NCBI GenBank assembly: GCA_027186245.1 | Contig: CP114482.1 | Coordinates: forward strand, 10,869,209-10,933,208 | Direction: 5' to 3' | Origin: Coriaria nepalensis | Lineage: Eukaryota > Streptophyta > Magnoliopsida > Cucurbitales > Coriariaceae | DNA: 64,000 bases | Shown: positions 63,894-64,000 of the stretch, one piece after another | Layout of the letters: each line of letters starts with the position of its first letter | How positions within the stretch are numbered: the first letter of the stretch is position 1 | Notes under the pieces: model-generated | What the model was told of the DNA's origin: nothing | Seen by the model: only the letters and a program-made list of their open reading frames with translations | Databases searched by the model: none | Translations under genes and position numbers: made by a program

Positions 63894-64000
63894 ATCACTC
63901 AATCTTCTCAATCATTAAATTGTTTGAAGGCACTGCGAACCAATTCTATTTTTGTATTTAAAACACGACTTTCATGCATAACTTGCACTTGATCTATCGA
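63894..64000 (+). repeat. Start of third P block, cut by window edge
   Basis: The last 107 bp are the A monomer of block P (CACTGCGAACCAATTC, CTATCGA), matching 61,381 and 57,197. The array therefore runs on to the right in the 2513-bp register. Confidence 0.9.

Larger units (their letters stand above)
1..64000. repeat. Satellite DNA array, A-B-C trimer of about 419 bp
   Basis: The entire window is a head-to-tail tandem array with no interruption. Three related monomers, A (about 140 bp), B (about 136 bp) and C (about 143 bp), alternate strictly. About 153 trimers fit between position 1 and the incomplete last unit at 63,894. A monomers begin with a form of ATCACTCAGTC, B monomers with ATTATTGCGTC or ATTATTCAGTC, and C monomers with GTCACTGAGTC or ATCACTGAGTC. 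All three share a central CATAACTTG, a TCTATT- or TCTACT-like stretch, and a terminal AGCNTTAAAGTCAT-like end. I saw no inverted units, no inserted element and no unique DNA, so both array edges lie outside the window. Large homogeneous arrays like this are known from centromeric and other heterochromatin of eukaryotes; which compartment this comes from is not visible here. I do not recognise the family. Confidence 0.97.

Noticed and set aside
1..64000. CRISPR array
   Set aside because: The repeats are about 140 and 419 bp, contiguous, with no unique spacers of constant length and no cas genes.
1..64000. Telomeric or subtelomeric repeat tracts
   Set aside because: No run of TTAGGG, TTTAGGG or TTAGG repeats was seen on either strand.
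1..64000. Embedded transposable element, tRNA or rRNA gene
   Set aside because: The trimer period continues across the whole window with only small indels and two 98-bp deletions, leaving no room for an insertion. No tRNA cloverleaf boxes or rRNA-like GC-rich conserved tracts were seen.
1..64000. TATA-like and poly-A-like words as promoters or terminators
   Set aside because: Such words recur in every AT-rich monomer and have no linked gene, so they carry no evidence of function.

Overview
The whole 64-kb window is one uninterrupted block of satellite DNA. There is no gene, RNA gene, transposon or unique flanking sequence that I can support. The sequence is AT-rich (about two thirds A+T by eye), and every unit I followed lies head to tail in the same orientation. 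The base unit is about 140 bp and comes in three related types, called A (140 bp), B (136 bp) and C (143 bp) here, always in the order A-B-C. The resulting trimer is 418-419 bp. From the first A monomer (position 1) to the last (63,894, cut by the window edge) there are about 153 trimers, or roughly 458 monomers. The period is very strict: over the first 20 trimers, A monomers start at 1, 420, 838, 1257, 1676, 2094, 2512, 2931, 3350, 3769, 4188, 4607, 5026, 5445, 5864, 6283, 6702, 7121, 7540 and 7959, with the next at 8378.

Above the trimer is a second, irregular level of order. Blocks of 1 to 14 trimers have been copied within the array, giving offsets of about 419, 838, 1257, 1677, 2095, 2513, 4184, 5024 and 5856 bp. 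These are fossils of unequal exchange or amplification. Clear examples are the 1256-bp tandem pair at the left edge, a mosaic at 3.8-7.4 kb, a 1677-bp pair at 15.3-18.25 kb, a 1260-bp pair at 22.9-24.6 kb, a five-copy block of about 1.9 kb at 43.3-59.7 kb, and a young 2513-bp pair running off the right edge.

The array falls into three variant domains. In the left domain (to about 15.3 kb) most B monomers carry TATTATAGG. The middle domain (about 15.3-43.3 kb) has TATTGAAGG instead, plus several private variants. The right domain (about 43.3-64 kb) is marked by a B variant with TTTGTAC and a 1-2 bp deletion, recurring mostly at multiples of 1677 bp.

The organism is a eukaryote, since homogeneous tandem satellite on this scale is typical of centromeric, pericentromeric or other heterochromatin. 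I do not recognise the family and cannot name a taxon. Variation at CpG sites looks like methyl-cytosine decay, which would fit a species with CpG methylation. Centromere function is possible but not shown by the sequence.

The few open reading frames of 60-80 codons are by-products of the repeat: they lie in the same place across C and A monomers and recur at block offsets. The most informative details are (i) a 98-bp deletion at a 5-bp microhomology, present twice with a shared left flank but different right flanks, (ii) a 7-bp inverted patch at about 59,676, (iii) a localised conversion-like patch at about 60,061-60,100, and (iv) a sharp register switch at about 6,970-7,004.
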